This document shows, one piece after another, positions 46,498 to 57,779 of a DNA stretch of 64,000 nt. The DNA comes from Pseudisothecium myosuroides (lineage: Eukaryota > Streptophyta > Bryopsida > Hypnales > Lembophyllaceae). The notes under the pieces were generated by a model. The model was not told where the DNA came from and ran no database searches. It saw nothing but the letters and a program-made list of their open reading frames with translations. A program made the translations under genes and the position numbers. Every line of letters begins with the position of its first letter. Position 1 is the stretch's first letter. The stretch is taken from positions 3,968,001-4,032,000 of the forward strand of contig OX637297.1 in NCBI GenBank assembly GCA_951799445.1, read 5' to 3'.

Positions 46498-47278
46498 ATG
46501 AATTTGTTGATAAATTATATCATTGGGGATTCTGACGAGACGAAATCCTTTAGTGACCTCTCGCAATTGTCTGTGGACTTGGACAAGGCGGATTTCCTTC
46601 AGTCAGGGTACTATGTTGATGAAGAGAAGTATCCAAAGACGGTCGATAATGACACCTCGTCATCCGGTAGGGGCAAGAGAGATCGTATTCAGTTGGTTGC
46701 TCAAGATTCGGAGCACGACATGATTGACCAAGGAGAAGGTGACAAAGTCCTCATGATCAATCCTCCCGCGTCCCAAGAGTTTAGCACTCCACATGCTGGA
46801 ACAGTCGCCCCTATGGATCCACCAGCAAGTGAACGTCGTGGTTCATCGTTCACTTCTCCATCCCCTTCTTCAGAGCGTGATCGAGGAAAGAGGAAGTTGG
46901 ATGAAACAGAAGATCTTACTATGAAGGATTACATGAAAATGATGCATGAGAGGATGCAGAAGTATGAGGAGGACCAATTTGAGGAGAGGAAACGTTCAAG
47001 GATTGAATATGCTTAGTTGATGACTATCATCAAGGGAACTCTACCTTCTGGAAACTCTTCCCTTCCAGCTATTGAGATGAATGAGCCGGCCCCTCACGTT
47101 TTGTCGGAGAACCGTGTATCGGTATCTTCAGGTAGTGGAGCTCATGTTCTTCCTAGGACATCCATGGAATTGGATCTAGTGTTCCATAGTCCTTTCGAGG
47201 CGCAGCAGCAGTCAGATGACCTGCAGACTCCTGCAATGAGTTCGGGGGTTGGAAATGAGGAAGTCAATGATCCCCAAG
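46498..47278 (+). CDS. E2 exon 3: charged linker with one in-frame TAG
   Basis: The frame starts MNLLINYIIGDSDETKSFSD after TTCCAG. It is rich in Ser, Pro, Asp and Glu, with a basic and acidic helix-like stretch (ERMQKYEEDQFEERKRSRIE) just before a TAG at 47014-47016. The frame continues past it (LMTIIKGTLPSGNSSLP) to the donor CAAG|GTTCAT. The matching part of E1 reads WLDTKEMMNDFLKILP, with Glu where the TAG stands. So the TAG looks like a nonsense change in this copy. The function is a spacer between the methyltransferase-like and phosphatase-like parts. Confidence 0.55.
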
Positions 47279-47842
47279 GTTCATCTCAGTGAACTCTCAC
47301 TGTAATGATTTGGGATCTTTTGAAGTTGCGTTATATTTTTTTTTTTTTTGTATGGTTTCTTTTCCTTTTACAGGATTGTTTTGTATTGTTGAATGTAATT
47401 TTGAAGATTGCATTTACAAGTATGAAGTTGTAAATATTGCAATCGTTTTTTCAAGATTTTTAGTTATTTTCAAAATGTATGTGTATAGAATTGCAAAAGT
47501 ATTCCATCTTTTTTTCGCTTGCTTTTATATGTATAATCCAGTTTCACCTTTAAAGAATTGTAAATATTACATTTTTTTTTTCAAGATTTTAATTGTGAAT
47601 TCATACTTAACTATTTAAGTGCATGAAAATATAAATATTGAATTTTTTTCATTTACATTATAAATGTAAATCCATAGTTACATGTACATAAATTATAAGT
47701 GCAACTTTTGTTTGGTGATTTTTGATGTGAGTCCACACTTATGTGCATTAGATTGTGAACATAATATATTTTCATAAGATTTGAAGTGTAAATCTACATT
47801 TGTTTTGGAAACTACTCATTATCCACTTGTATTAATTTGCAG
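47279..47842 (+). other. E2 intron 3
   Basis: AT-rich, between CAAG|GTTCAT and TTTGCAG. Splicing here keeps phase 1 on both sides, as in E1. Confidence 0.55.
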
Positions 47843-48132
47843 GTTCTCTTAATGAGGACATAGTGCCCCAACCTCTTCCACCTTCTACCATTGATCCCTC
47901 GAATGTGTCCTTCCCAAAGAGCCCTTCATGTGTTCCAAGATCAAACCATTCAAATTCTGGTGGAAGAGTCGACCTTAATTTGGAAGTGTCACTTCAAGGA
48001 GTCCAATTGCAAGAGGATATGGAGGTTGATGTGAATATTCCAGATGATGTTCTCATGGAGGTTCATATACCGCCTCCAACAAATAATGCATGCACTAAAG
48101 AATCCTTACAAAGTCCTAAGTCTGAGGAAATT
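47843..48132 (+). CDS. E2 exon 4
   Basis: Open in the phase set by exon 3 (GSLNEDIVPQPLPPS...) to ATT|GTAAGT. The last third (DDVLMEVHIP...SPKSEEI) matches E1 exon 4. Acidic and proline-rich; no domain recognised. Confidence 0.55.
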
Positions 48133-48293
48133 GTAAGTGGTCAACTTTTCTTTATTCTAATGTGCATCTATTGAGATATTTGTTCTTGTGACTTGGATCT
48201 TCTACTGTTTGAGTCCCTTCATTTGTGTTTCTATTTTGTGTTCAAATGTTTACTAACAATTGTTGGCGTATTTCTTTGCCTTGATTTTAACAG

Positions 48294-49109
48294 AGGAGCG
48301 AAATTTCAAAAATACGTATAGGTGCAACACAAGAGCCTATCCTAAAACCGCTGGCTTCCAGGCCGAGAAGAAGGTGGCTCAATGTCATTCTAGACCTGAA
48401 TGGGATCCTTTGTGTATCTAAGGAAAAGAAAAATCTTCCTAAGGGCACAGTCTACAATGATCTCTCGGAGCCACATTCCAGCGTTTTTCCAGTATCTATT
48501 GGTTCAAAAGCTGTATATGTTTGACCTCATTGCGAGGAATTCCTCCGACAATTAGCCACAGTCGCATATATTTCTGTTTGGAGTTCCATGATGACTTCTA
48601 CAACAAAATTCATATGCGAGTACCTATTCAGAGGATTAGAGACACCATGGAGTATCCATGGGCAAGAGTTTTGCGACAATCTGAAGTGTAGGGGTCCGCG
48701 AGGAAACATCACAACTTTGAAAGTGAAGGGAACCGACAAAGACGTCTTCCTCAAACCTCTGGACAAACTGTTCGATGCACAGAACTCAAAGTTTACTATT
48801 GGCAATACTATTATGGTAGACGACAGTCCTGAGAAGCATGTTCTGAACGAGCCTGAAAACGTTGTGCTTTCGGATTCGTGGTCAAAGGAAGGAGATGGTT
48901 TTAAAGACACTTTCTTGATGGATGAGCTTTTGCCTTGGATTACACGCTTGCATGGCACCAAGGATCGTGGACTATTGTCCTTTCGGAAGAATGACAACAT
49001 TGGACGGCGGATGCTTGTTGAGGAGCAGGATACGCAAGAATACGATGAACTTATAGACGCCATAGAGGAGTCTAAGATGCTAGTTAAGGATCATTCCAGT
49101 CTTCGCTAA
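48294..49109 (+). CDS. E2 exon 5: DLNG-type HAD/FCP1-like phosphatase domain, TGA at codon 77
   Basis: After AACAG the frame reads RSEISKIRIGATQEP, then RRWLNVILDLNGILCV (nucleophile segment), YISVWSSMM (motif II) and NTIMVDDSPEKHVLNEPEN (acidic metal site). This is the plant DLNG branch of HAD/NLI-interacting-factor phosphatases. TGA at 48522-48524 takes the place of the Arg of the usual RP(F/H)C.EFL motif (here TGA-PHCEEFL), the same codon 77 as in E1. Otherwise the exon is open to TAA 49107-49109. How exon 5 joins exon 6 is unclear; a GTTAAG donor near 49082 would be in phase. Target and activity are unknown. Confidence 0.75.
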
Positions 49110-49311
49110 TACTGAACAATATTCCTTGCGTTTGTGCATTTTATCTATTGCTATGGTGTTTCATTAAAGACGAGTGTATCCATTATAGTTCTATCATAGT
49201 CGTCTTGCAAAATGGATGATTGTTTAATTCATTTCGAGTTGTTTTATTGTTTGTATTCCAATTGTCCACCCTTTATTCTTTGTAATCACACTGACTTTTG
49301 TGACTCTTCAG

Positions 49312-49659
49312 GATTTGCGTGATTGTTCCGTACCATATACTGGTAGTGTTTCCAAGTGTAATGCGTCGGTGGATTCCATTTTAGAATACGGCCAATATGC
49401 ATTATCTCAAAGCGGTGTGGGTCACATTATGGTCTCGGCAGCTACTGCACTATCTACTATGGACTTCTCCACAAGACCCATCAATGATGGTGTGGTGGAT
49501 AGTCCACCAAGCGGGAGAAAGCGATTGCTTCCAGTGAGCTCCCCGTCGCCACTCAAATCTCGAAAAATAGCTCCTTCAGCTTGTCTACGTTCAGCTGATG
49601 TTATTGTTCCACAAAGAAAGTTGTATGTTGACAACAGACACATTTCTACAACTTCTAAG
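49312..49659 (+). CDS. E2 exon 6: conserved MDFS/VVDSPP segment
   Basis: An open 116-codon exon between CTTCAG and AAG|GTATGA. STMDFSTRPINDGVVDSPP and then RKRLLPVSSPSPLKSRK are shared with E1. The segment is basic and proline/serine-rich. It may be the C-terminal tail of the same protein or belong to a separate transcript, since exon 5 has a TAA before it. Confidence 0.5.
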
Positions 49660-49781
49660 GTATGAATGAATTTGGTTTTTTATCCATTTGCTACAATTGT
49701 GTTCTATGCACGAGTTGGATTACTTTAACACATATTATTGCAATTATAACTTTTTAATTTATTGTCTTCTTTGTTTTATAG

Positions 49782-50120
49782 GTATCGAGTGGATCCCAAA
49801 GAAAAGATTGTATAGGCACAAAGTCCATTCCAATACCTCCACGACCTATCAATTCAGCAAATGCTGAATATCCGAGGAAATTAGGATTACAAGTTCAACC
49901 TGGTCTACTTCCTAAAAAATTGGTACAACGTCATCGTCCATCGAAGTCACATGATGAACGACTCATGCATTGTACCCATCGACCTTGGGATGCATGGGAG
50001 AAGAGGTCCTTCAAGATGCAAGAACTACAACATCCCCACCAAATACGCCCTCAAGAATGTAGTCGAGGACCTGAGATATGGAAAGCAATGGTAGATCCAA
50101 GGAGTAGATCTCATGCATGA
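49782..50120 (+). CDS. E2 exon 7: C-terminal PWDAW segment
   Basis: Open from the acceptor TTATAG to TGA 50118. HRPWDAWEKRSFKMQEL and SRGPEIWKAM are the parts shared with E1. It is strongly basic at its start (RHRPSKSHDERLMHCTHR), compatible with nucleic-acid binding. I know no family with this motif. Confidence 0.55.
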   Translation, partial: VSSGSQRKDCIGTKSIPIPPRPINSANAEYPRKLGLQVQPGLLPKKLVQRHRPSKSHDERLMHCTHRPWDAWEKRSFKMQELQHPHQIRPQECSRGPEIWKAMVDPRSRSHA

Positions 50121-52350
50121 AATTATGTGTATCTATAGGGATTTCATGGATCAAGTAAGATGATTTATCTGTTATATATTATACGGTATATGTTATACCT
50201 TTATATATATATGTTATATACCTGCTATACCTGTTATGTATTATATGGTATATGTTATACCTATATATATTACAATAAATTCTATACAATCATTTGACAT
50301 TTGGATGCAAGATTGAATCACATTATTAGATTTACAATGAAATAGGCATTCTAGAAGTCCAAAGCTAATCTAATGCTTGTCATATTTGGCAATCTTACTA
50401 TAAATATATGGACCATCAATCTCCAATTGTTTTTTTTAGTTTATGTTGCTCTTACTTTAAGTATTAATGTTACGATTTGATTATTGACTGTGAATGAATG
50501 ACTTCTGCATTGCAAATGACTGATATTTTTCACCATGATTGTATGCAATTGTAGCATATAATTAGATTGAAAAGGGCTATCAAAACTCTCATAATCTGAG
50601 AATTCTCTCAAATTAATGAATATGGTGTTAAAGATAGATATTTGGACGTCCTTTTCACCTCCATCATCTCCTTCAACCTACATCGCATCTAATTCGCCTT
50701 CAAAACCTTTTTTGTCACTTTCACGGGTAGAAATGGTGGTACCTGAGGAAGAGGGCAAGTTCAGCACTTTTGGGGAGAGGCTAACTTTGCTTGATTCCAT
50801 CCATAAACTAAGATTTGGCTCTTCATCCTTCTCTCCCTTGGTGAGACCATCCTCAATACACTCATACACAATTTTACTTTTCTTTCTTAGTATCACCTTG
50901 AGAAGATCAACTTGAATTCCATCACAGAGTCTCTTCTTCCTTTATTTCAGATCAGTGGCTTCCTCTGCAAGCTTTGAAAATTCTACCCCCCTTCCAATCA
51001 ATAGCCTTCATTGAGAAAGAAGCTTCGCTAGTTGCTCCCTCTGTAAAATTTGTTGGAGAGCTTGCAAGATGGGCAAACTTCTCGTTGGAGACTGCATGTA
51101 GAGCAACACATTGACTTTAGTTTAGTTGAATTGTACGCCCTCAAACTTTAAAAGATAACTACAATAATGTCCATAACCAATAATTTAAAGTATAAAACAA
51201 CAACATAAATTGAACACCTCGTACTTAGTACAAAGTATAAATTCCATTGTGCACCATGTGTTGAGTACAAATTATTTTTTATATTTGTACTCAAGGGACT
51301 ACTAAATGAGTACTACACTAAGATTGTTTTATACAAATTATATCACTTAAAGTCAGTAAGGACATTTAATACAATTCAATGTTTAAAAAATAGTATAACA
51401 AGTAAGTTTCATTGTGAACCACTTTTCAAAAATGTACATGTGGTACATTCAATAAATTCAAATTTAATGTATATTCTAAGTACGGTTGAGGTAATCTAGT
51501 TTTGTACACTCCAATGTAGTGTACAAAGAAACAACTGACATAGTCTATGAAGAGTACCTGCATAGCTAAGGAGTACAAGAAAGTCATACCCAAATTAGAA
51601 ACACTTTGGTACTCTAAATACTTTGAATTGACAATTTTACTCTTAAACAAAGAAGTAGAGGTACTATGACTACCAGTGCTACACTTGGGACATTTTGGCA
51701 AACAAGCAAATACTATAAATTATTGTGAAGTCTTTCTTATCCTACGACATGTACATTATGTACCAATAATGTAGACTATGGTTGGCAATACTATATTGTA
51801 CTAGTGAGTGAGAGAATGCCATTGCAAAAGGTACTGAAATAGCGTGTAAGAGATTGTAAAGTTACGAATATGGATTTTAGGACTTGGAAGTCTCTGAAGT
51901 AGGAAATTACAATTATACACTCTATGAAACTCAAAATTTGGAATCCAAAAGCATGGACTTACCAACAACTAAACACTGACTTCACTACTAGAAAATCGTG
52001 ACCAAAAGGATAGAAAATCAACCACTATTTGCTAATTTGGGCACACAGGCTTAGTTTCTGTCAGATTTTGTATATTTTTGTTGAGGCTTCTGATGCCTAC
52101 TCTTTTGTTGTTAATCCGGGTATTGCACACTTGGAAATAGCATTCAACAAAGTGTTGCCCCAGATCTTGCTCGTTTCTTATGCCAAGTCATCAACATGTA
52201 GCATTAATTGCTATAGCTCTTTTGACTTTTTTGACTTTTTTTGACTTTTTTTTTGACTTTCTGGCTTTTTTGACTTTTGATGGAGCATACAACTGAAGAA
52301 AGAGAATTTCTCTACAGTTCTTGCGCTTATGAAGTCATTCATATGCCATA
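50121..52350. other. No gene seen
   Basis: AT-rich 3' flank of E2. A palindromic TATA/GGTATATGTTATACC stretch lies at 50170-50270, and a (TTTTTTGACTT)n run at 52215-52285. Confidence 0.5.
52215..52285. repeat. Simple repeat TGACTTTTTT
   Basis: Six irregular units of TTTTTTGACTT. Confidence 0.75.
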
Positions 52351-52379
52351 TTTAACTACTTCTGGACTTTCAATAGTCC

Positions 52380-53030
52380 AAAAGTAAAGAGGTGGTGAAA
52401 TCCCCCGATGTTTTCCTATGGGTTTGGAGATCTTCCGAAATAGGAACGCTTTGCATGCATCCAATTCAACACCCATAAGTATATTGGGGAGTGCTTCATG
52501 TGCTTGGAAATGAAAGAAATTGTGTAGTTGTAACATAGTTCACCGTGCTAGAGTTCACATGATTGTATTGGGAGATTTGTGGACCGGGTTTACATAGTTT
52601 AGGCATCCAATTTACAACACAACTGAAGTCTGAGAACCTATCGAGAGATCCTCCACTGACAACCACTTGTTGCAAACATGGCTCCCTTCCATATTAATCC
52701 CTCAGTGAGCGCTGATCTTTACATAATTCTATCGGGAGATCCCTTGACGGGGGTGTAGAATATGAGTCAGCTTCACTAACAATCTTGGTGTCGAAGTGGT
52801 ACAATTTGATTCCTGTGCTATAGTGCAAGTCATATCCGAGTTCATCAAGAATGATTCACAGTAAGGCATAATTTAGGCAATTCTTTCAAAGATATGATAT
52901 CCCGAGAGTTCAACGGAAGTATATACAAGTGAATTTGAAAGTCAAACATCAGTTCACAATTATCAAATGAGCAATTGCTTTGGGAATAAGGAGACTAGTT
53001 CTAGAAATCAGCGGGAGATCCTCCAATGGA
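52380..53030. repeat. E3-type palindrome words downstream of the DUF7869-like pseudogene
   Basis: Scattered, not tandem, copies around GAGATC: TCGAGAGATCCTCCACTGA (about 52640), ATCGGGAGATCCCTTGAC (about 52732), GATATCCCGAGAG (about 52897) and GCGGGAGATCCTCC (about 53012). They are imperfect versions of ATCGTGGGATCCCACGAT at 57629. Confidence 0.5.
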
Positions 53031-53799
53031 GTGCTAACATAGTAGAGCTAAGGTAGTTAGGATATAACGAAGTGACAAGGGCATATCTCAATATTCACAG
53101 TGACATTTGAAGAACTGTAGACCACTAAGTCACAGGTGCTCAGACGTTCAACATACATCTGAAGATGAATAACGGCTAAGTAAACATAATATTCCATCCA
53201 AAATAATGACATTAGTTTTAGTTTGTGTGAAGAACATCAAGGTTCTTTCATTGCAAAAAAAAGATCTGTACTTGGTTGTCCGCTATATAATTGTGAAGAT
53301 GCAAAACCCAGAAGACTAGAATTCCAACAGTGACTAACTGTGAGAGAAAAGAAATGCATTATTCAAACTCATCTGATTGCATGTATGACCCAAGCAATGT
53401 ATTCTTTTTTGGAAACAAACATAAACCACTTCCATTTCAAGAGATGAGAGGAAAGACATCCCGCGCTTTTGCTATCAAGTCATTGCCCCTGTGCCGCATG
53501 CAAAGAATAGAAATCATAAACATATTAATATATTCATAAATTTTTTTTTACATAAACATGTCACAAACAGCAGCTCTGAGAAATTAATCGAAGAACAATC
53601 ATACTAAATCAGCGGAATGTAATTCGAAAACCTGACTTGCAACTGTGCTTACTGGATGTAGGATGCGTCGTGCAATCTCACAATGTCCACGACAATCCAC
53701 AGAATGCATCGTTACATCTCATGATTGCCCCAATGACTGACACAATGTGTTGGAAATTCCCAAGATGGCAATAGTGACCCCGAACTAGGCACTCAATCA

Positions 53800-56700
53800 T
53801 GGGTCCACCACGTTTGCCCAATACAAAATTTGCTAAGGCAATCTCCCTATTCTTCTAAGGAATTGTCCGTGATTTTTGATCCACTCTCTTGGACCAATTC
53901 GCATACATTGCAACACCTACATCCACCCAAGCGGGGGGACTATTTTCAACAATCCATTTACCGTACTAGCAATTCTGGTACCTCAATTCTAGCATCGTTT
54001 TGGAGTTATCGGGTCGCCAGTACTGAAGCAAGAACTTCCTGTTATTCACATCTCCTTCTAATCTGCATACAGTAGACAATGCTCTTTCCTGCCAAACAGC
54101 ACATGATTCCGAGGCTTCCAGTCTGAGAAGTACTCAACAGCCTAGTTGTATGTCTAGCCACGGATTAAAGCTTTCCCTTGGCGCTTCATTTACAGGGCCG
54201 CAATAAGGTTCGGGCTCCTCTTCTTCCTCTGAAATCACATCCATGGGATTGACCGTTGATCCTGGGCGAGGGACTCCATAACGCGCCACCCTCCAATTGT
54301 GCTGTGGCAAGAAGCCTTCTACCAACTCGGAGGACACTCGGATAGTGGTTCCTTCAGCTCATCGAGAACACACTTCCAATAATCCACATATGGACCAAAC
54401 GCAGTTGCAAATCCCTCGCATTTAGACATTCCGTATTGCCAGTACTGAATGTATTTCTTGAGTCCTACTAGCATGAAACCCTTGTTCAAGGTAGCTCTCT
54501 GCGCCATTTCCCTTGCCTTCTTTTGATTTCCATTCGGTATAGGAACCTTGCTGCCTTACATGGGCTTAAATGGAACAGGCTTTGGACAGCCACAAGGGAG
54601 CATGGGCCGACCATTGTTGTCTCTTTTCCAAAGGCGTTCAAAAGGTTTATCAGATGGCAACCAGTTTGAATAAATTGCTGACCTTTTGAAGTTCATGACG
54701 GGAACCCCATCAGTGTCCACGTAGAACTTGAACAAGTGCATCTCCCCCAATCCAATTAATCTTTCCCCGCGATCGCACTGGTAACCCTCCACAAACAACT
54801 TGAAATCCCCCACCTCCTGTATGAACTCCGGCATAAATGACAATTCTTGGGACTGCATGAAGGCTTTTATGAGGTTAGCGACAACAAAAGTGTTCTTGGT
54901 CTTTAGAGCCTTGGAAAGGTGGCTGAAATATGCATTGATGTACTTGTGAGTGTGTCCAACTAGTAGAAACCCAACCTAAATTTCCTTGAAGACACCTCGT
55001 GCAGTGAGCAAGGATAAGAATGCCATCAGATATTTGTTCTTGTTATCCTTGGCAGAGTTGTCAAGCTGAAGATATAAATTTTCAAGAAGGGGGGTACTTC
55101 CGACCCAAGCTCCAGGTTCAATGAGGATTAGGCTATCCATGCATCTAGACTTTCCTCTAAATAGTGCCTCAAACAATGAGTTAACTGACGGACATGGAAA
55201 GCAGTCGCCTACCTCTCAAATAGATGGACCCTCTAGTTGGTGCAACAACCTTGCCGAAGACGAAATGGTGAAGTTGGAGTCCACAGGCCAGCAAGATGGA
55301 GCATAATGGGCGTAAGCACTGTCACCATGGCCATGAGCTACCATTCTAGTAACGCTCATCGGAAGCTGCCCCAAACCGGTCATGGCCTTCGTTGTCACCC
55401 GTAGTCTAGGTAGAGCCGTCTTGGATGTATCCATCTTGTCGTGAATTATACATAAAATTCTTTGAGGATCTCGTTTGATTCGTCACGCCAAGACGCATAC
55501 AAACAACGGCAAGAAGCTTGGTGATTGAGATGATGAGTCCGCTGCTTCACAAACTCCACGTACTCAAGGCTTCCTTTCGGAGACTTCAGAATAAAGTGTT
55601 GTAGATCGTCGCACGTAGTACATTTGGTGAACGAACTTCCAACAAGCTTAATGGAGACGTTGTTGAAGTGCTCCCACTTGAGTCTACTAATAGTCGACTG
55701 GCTCACGAGCGACAGACCATAGTCGGCATTCCACTGCACATCCAAAATTGGTACGCTTAAGCATCGATACGAGCGAAGGGGAAGGAATGCAAATGACAAG
55801 CAATGCTCCAGAAGAATGATCGTGACATCTCACGATCATTGATCTCGTCGAGAGACCTCACGATCAATAATAGCTATGACTAGAAATTAGGGGCACTACC
55901 TCGTTGGCGTCTGCTCGGACTCGTTTCCAATTTCTTCCTGAAGGAAGAAATTTTAGAGTGTCCGTTCGCCCGTTCACGATGCCGCATTTGGTGGGGCATT
56001 TGATCAACATTCTCATCAATAATGGCTTTCATAGTCCCAATGATCTGAACAGTCCGAGTCCGCGGGTGCTTAATCCCTTTGTTTTCGTGCATCCCTGAGA
56101 TCATGCCGTCATTATACATCGTAATTGTGGTAAGTGGACTTCGGGATGCCGTGAATTATGTACCACGCCTTGCCACAAACATCAACTCCCTGTAGCGTGA
56201 TGTATTTCCGCTTCCGCTCCCCATACCTTTCGTGAAGTTGTCCTCCCACTCCAATCCCATATTCATGGCGCTCGTCAAACAACTTCAAGTAGTATTTCTG
56301 CCTTACCAACAGCGTGAACTCATGGTTAAAATGCTAACAACACAAACGTCTGCTGCACTTCTCCGAGCTGATTTTCCGAATCTCCTCGTCTGCCGTTTTG
56401 CGGGAGTTCTGCGATTCCTTCAGTTGCAGACTGGGTTTGCGAACTACAAAGTGGTATGGTACTTTCATTCTACCTTCAAGGTAAGCAAGAGGGTCGTCAA
56501 TATCGGGAATGGTGGCAAAATGATCCATTGTCTCCTTCAATGAACGACCATTGGGAAACCAACACTCCAAAATTGGCCACCTGTCGTGAGACATTATGGT
56601 TTTTCTGTCATCCACAAAAACATCAAGGACTGTCACACCTACAAAACCTTCACCAAGTACTTCGTCTTGGAAATGATCTTCCGGTCTCCAACAAATGATA

Positions 56701-57172
56701 CGACCCGAGGAAACAAGGAGTCTGCCTACGTCCTTCCGATGCACATCAAGTCCAAACCAAGCTCCTTGATGAATATACGGACATGGATCCATCGGGGGAT
56801 CCCCGACGCTCTAACAATGTCAGCAGCTCTCCACAACACTACATTCTCTTGAACATCCTCTAATGTCCTCATACCCCTCTGACAGGGAAAGCATTTTAAA
56901 TCCTGGAATTCTAATTTGATAGAATGAGGTCGCACCAAAATGTAAATCAAAGGTTCAACAGGTATGGGCACACCCAGCCACTGACCCTGGGGACAAACCT
57001 CTTTAACAATCCCTGCTCCAACTTCACCGAATCCAGGTACAATCAGCTAAACCCAATCACCATTCACAAATGGTTCACATCGAGCAGTGGACTCCTCTGA
57101 TTCACTTTGTACATGCGTTCCGTCCACATACGGAACTATCGCGTCAGCAACAAACTCACAAAATGAATCCAT
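53800..57172 (-). pseudogene. DUF7869-like protein copy E3, decayed
   Basis: Starting at ATG 57172 (MDSFCEFVADAIVPYVDG), fragments in all three minus frames align with the E2 protein from end to end. They are broken by TAG, TAA and frameshifts (for example TAG near 57048, TAG 54976, TAA near 54556, a shift near 54325). Recognisable parts are GVDVCGKAWYIIHGIPKSTY, CTTCDDLQHF, IHDKMDTSKT, LQLDNSAKDNKNKY and VGHTHKYINAYFSHLS. The last motif has lost the acidic residues of GHTHDDID, so the putative catalytic triad is broken. The C-terminal region (RALSTV.., LLQYWRPDNSK) reaches down to about 53.8 kb. Confidence 0.75.
55815..55872. repeat. E3-type palindrome words inside the pseudogene
   Basis: GATCGTGACATCTCACGATC, then GATCTCGTCGAGAGACCTCA and CGATCAATAATAG: two or three copies of the E3 palindrome between coding fragments, probably in an intron. 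Confidence 0.6.
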
Positions 57173-57399
57173 TCTAAGAGTGAATTTTGTCGAATCCCTT
57201 GGATGAGATTAAACCGACTTGGCAACCCTGTACATCATAAATTTAAGGAGTTAGGCGTGTCTACAGAAGAGTGCTTCATTCATGGCCTTGCAATGTCACA
57301 ACATGAAGGACAAAAGCATCAACGTGTATACAGCTGTGGGTTCAATTGATCTGCTACAGCAACACAAATTAAATAGTGGATCAAATTGAATCAATATGA

Positions 57400-57760
57400 C
57401 GAGTCCCCGACATATTATTAATCAATCAAGGGATCCCACGAGAACGGCATCGTGTAATTTTTGATACAGTGGTCTTAAAATCCCCCGAGTAGGAGAAACT
57501 GGCATCACCCCAAAAAATGATTGTGAGATCCCACGATGCACGGACAGGATTAATGAGAGAGTATGACGGTCATTGAAAAGTAAGGCACATAGAAGTACAC
57601 AAGAAAGGCCACAGCTAGGGTTCAATTGATCGTGGGATCCCACGATAAAATGATAGGGGATCCCTCGACTCTCAAACCGCGAGATCTCTATACTTAAAGA
57701 TTGCAAGGTCTCGCGATGCTTTATAAACAAAGATCGTGAGATCTCACAATGATTACATAC
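57400..57760. repeat. E3-type palindrome cluster upstream of the pseudogene
   Basis: At least six copies: GGGATCCCACGAG (about 57430), TTGTGAGATCCCACGATG (about 57522), the perfect ATCGTGGGATCCCACGAT (57629-57646), GGGGATCCCTCGA (57657), CGCGAGATCTC (57678) and ATCGTGAGATCTCACAAT (57731). The cluster sits just 5' of the DUF7869-like start at 57172, as the E2 palindromes do for their gene. Confidence 0.75.
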
Positions 57761-57779
57761 GTTGGATACATACATGTAT

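Noticed and set aside
11677..50120. Genome-wide reassignment of TGA/TAG
   Set aside because: Natural ends of the frames use TGA and TAG as well as TAA, and E3 has both TAA and TAG as breaks.
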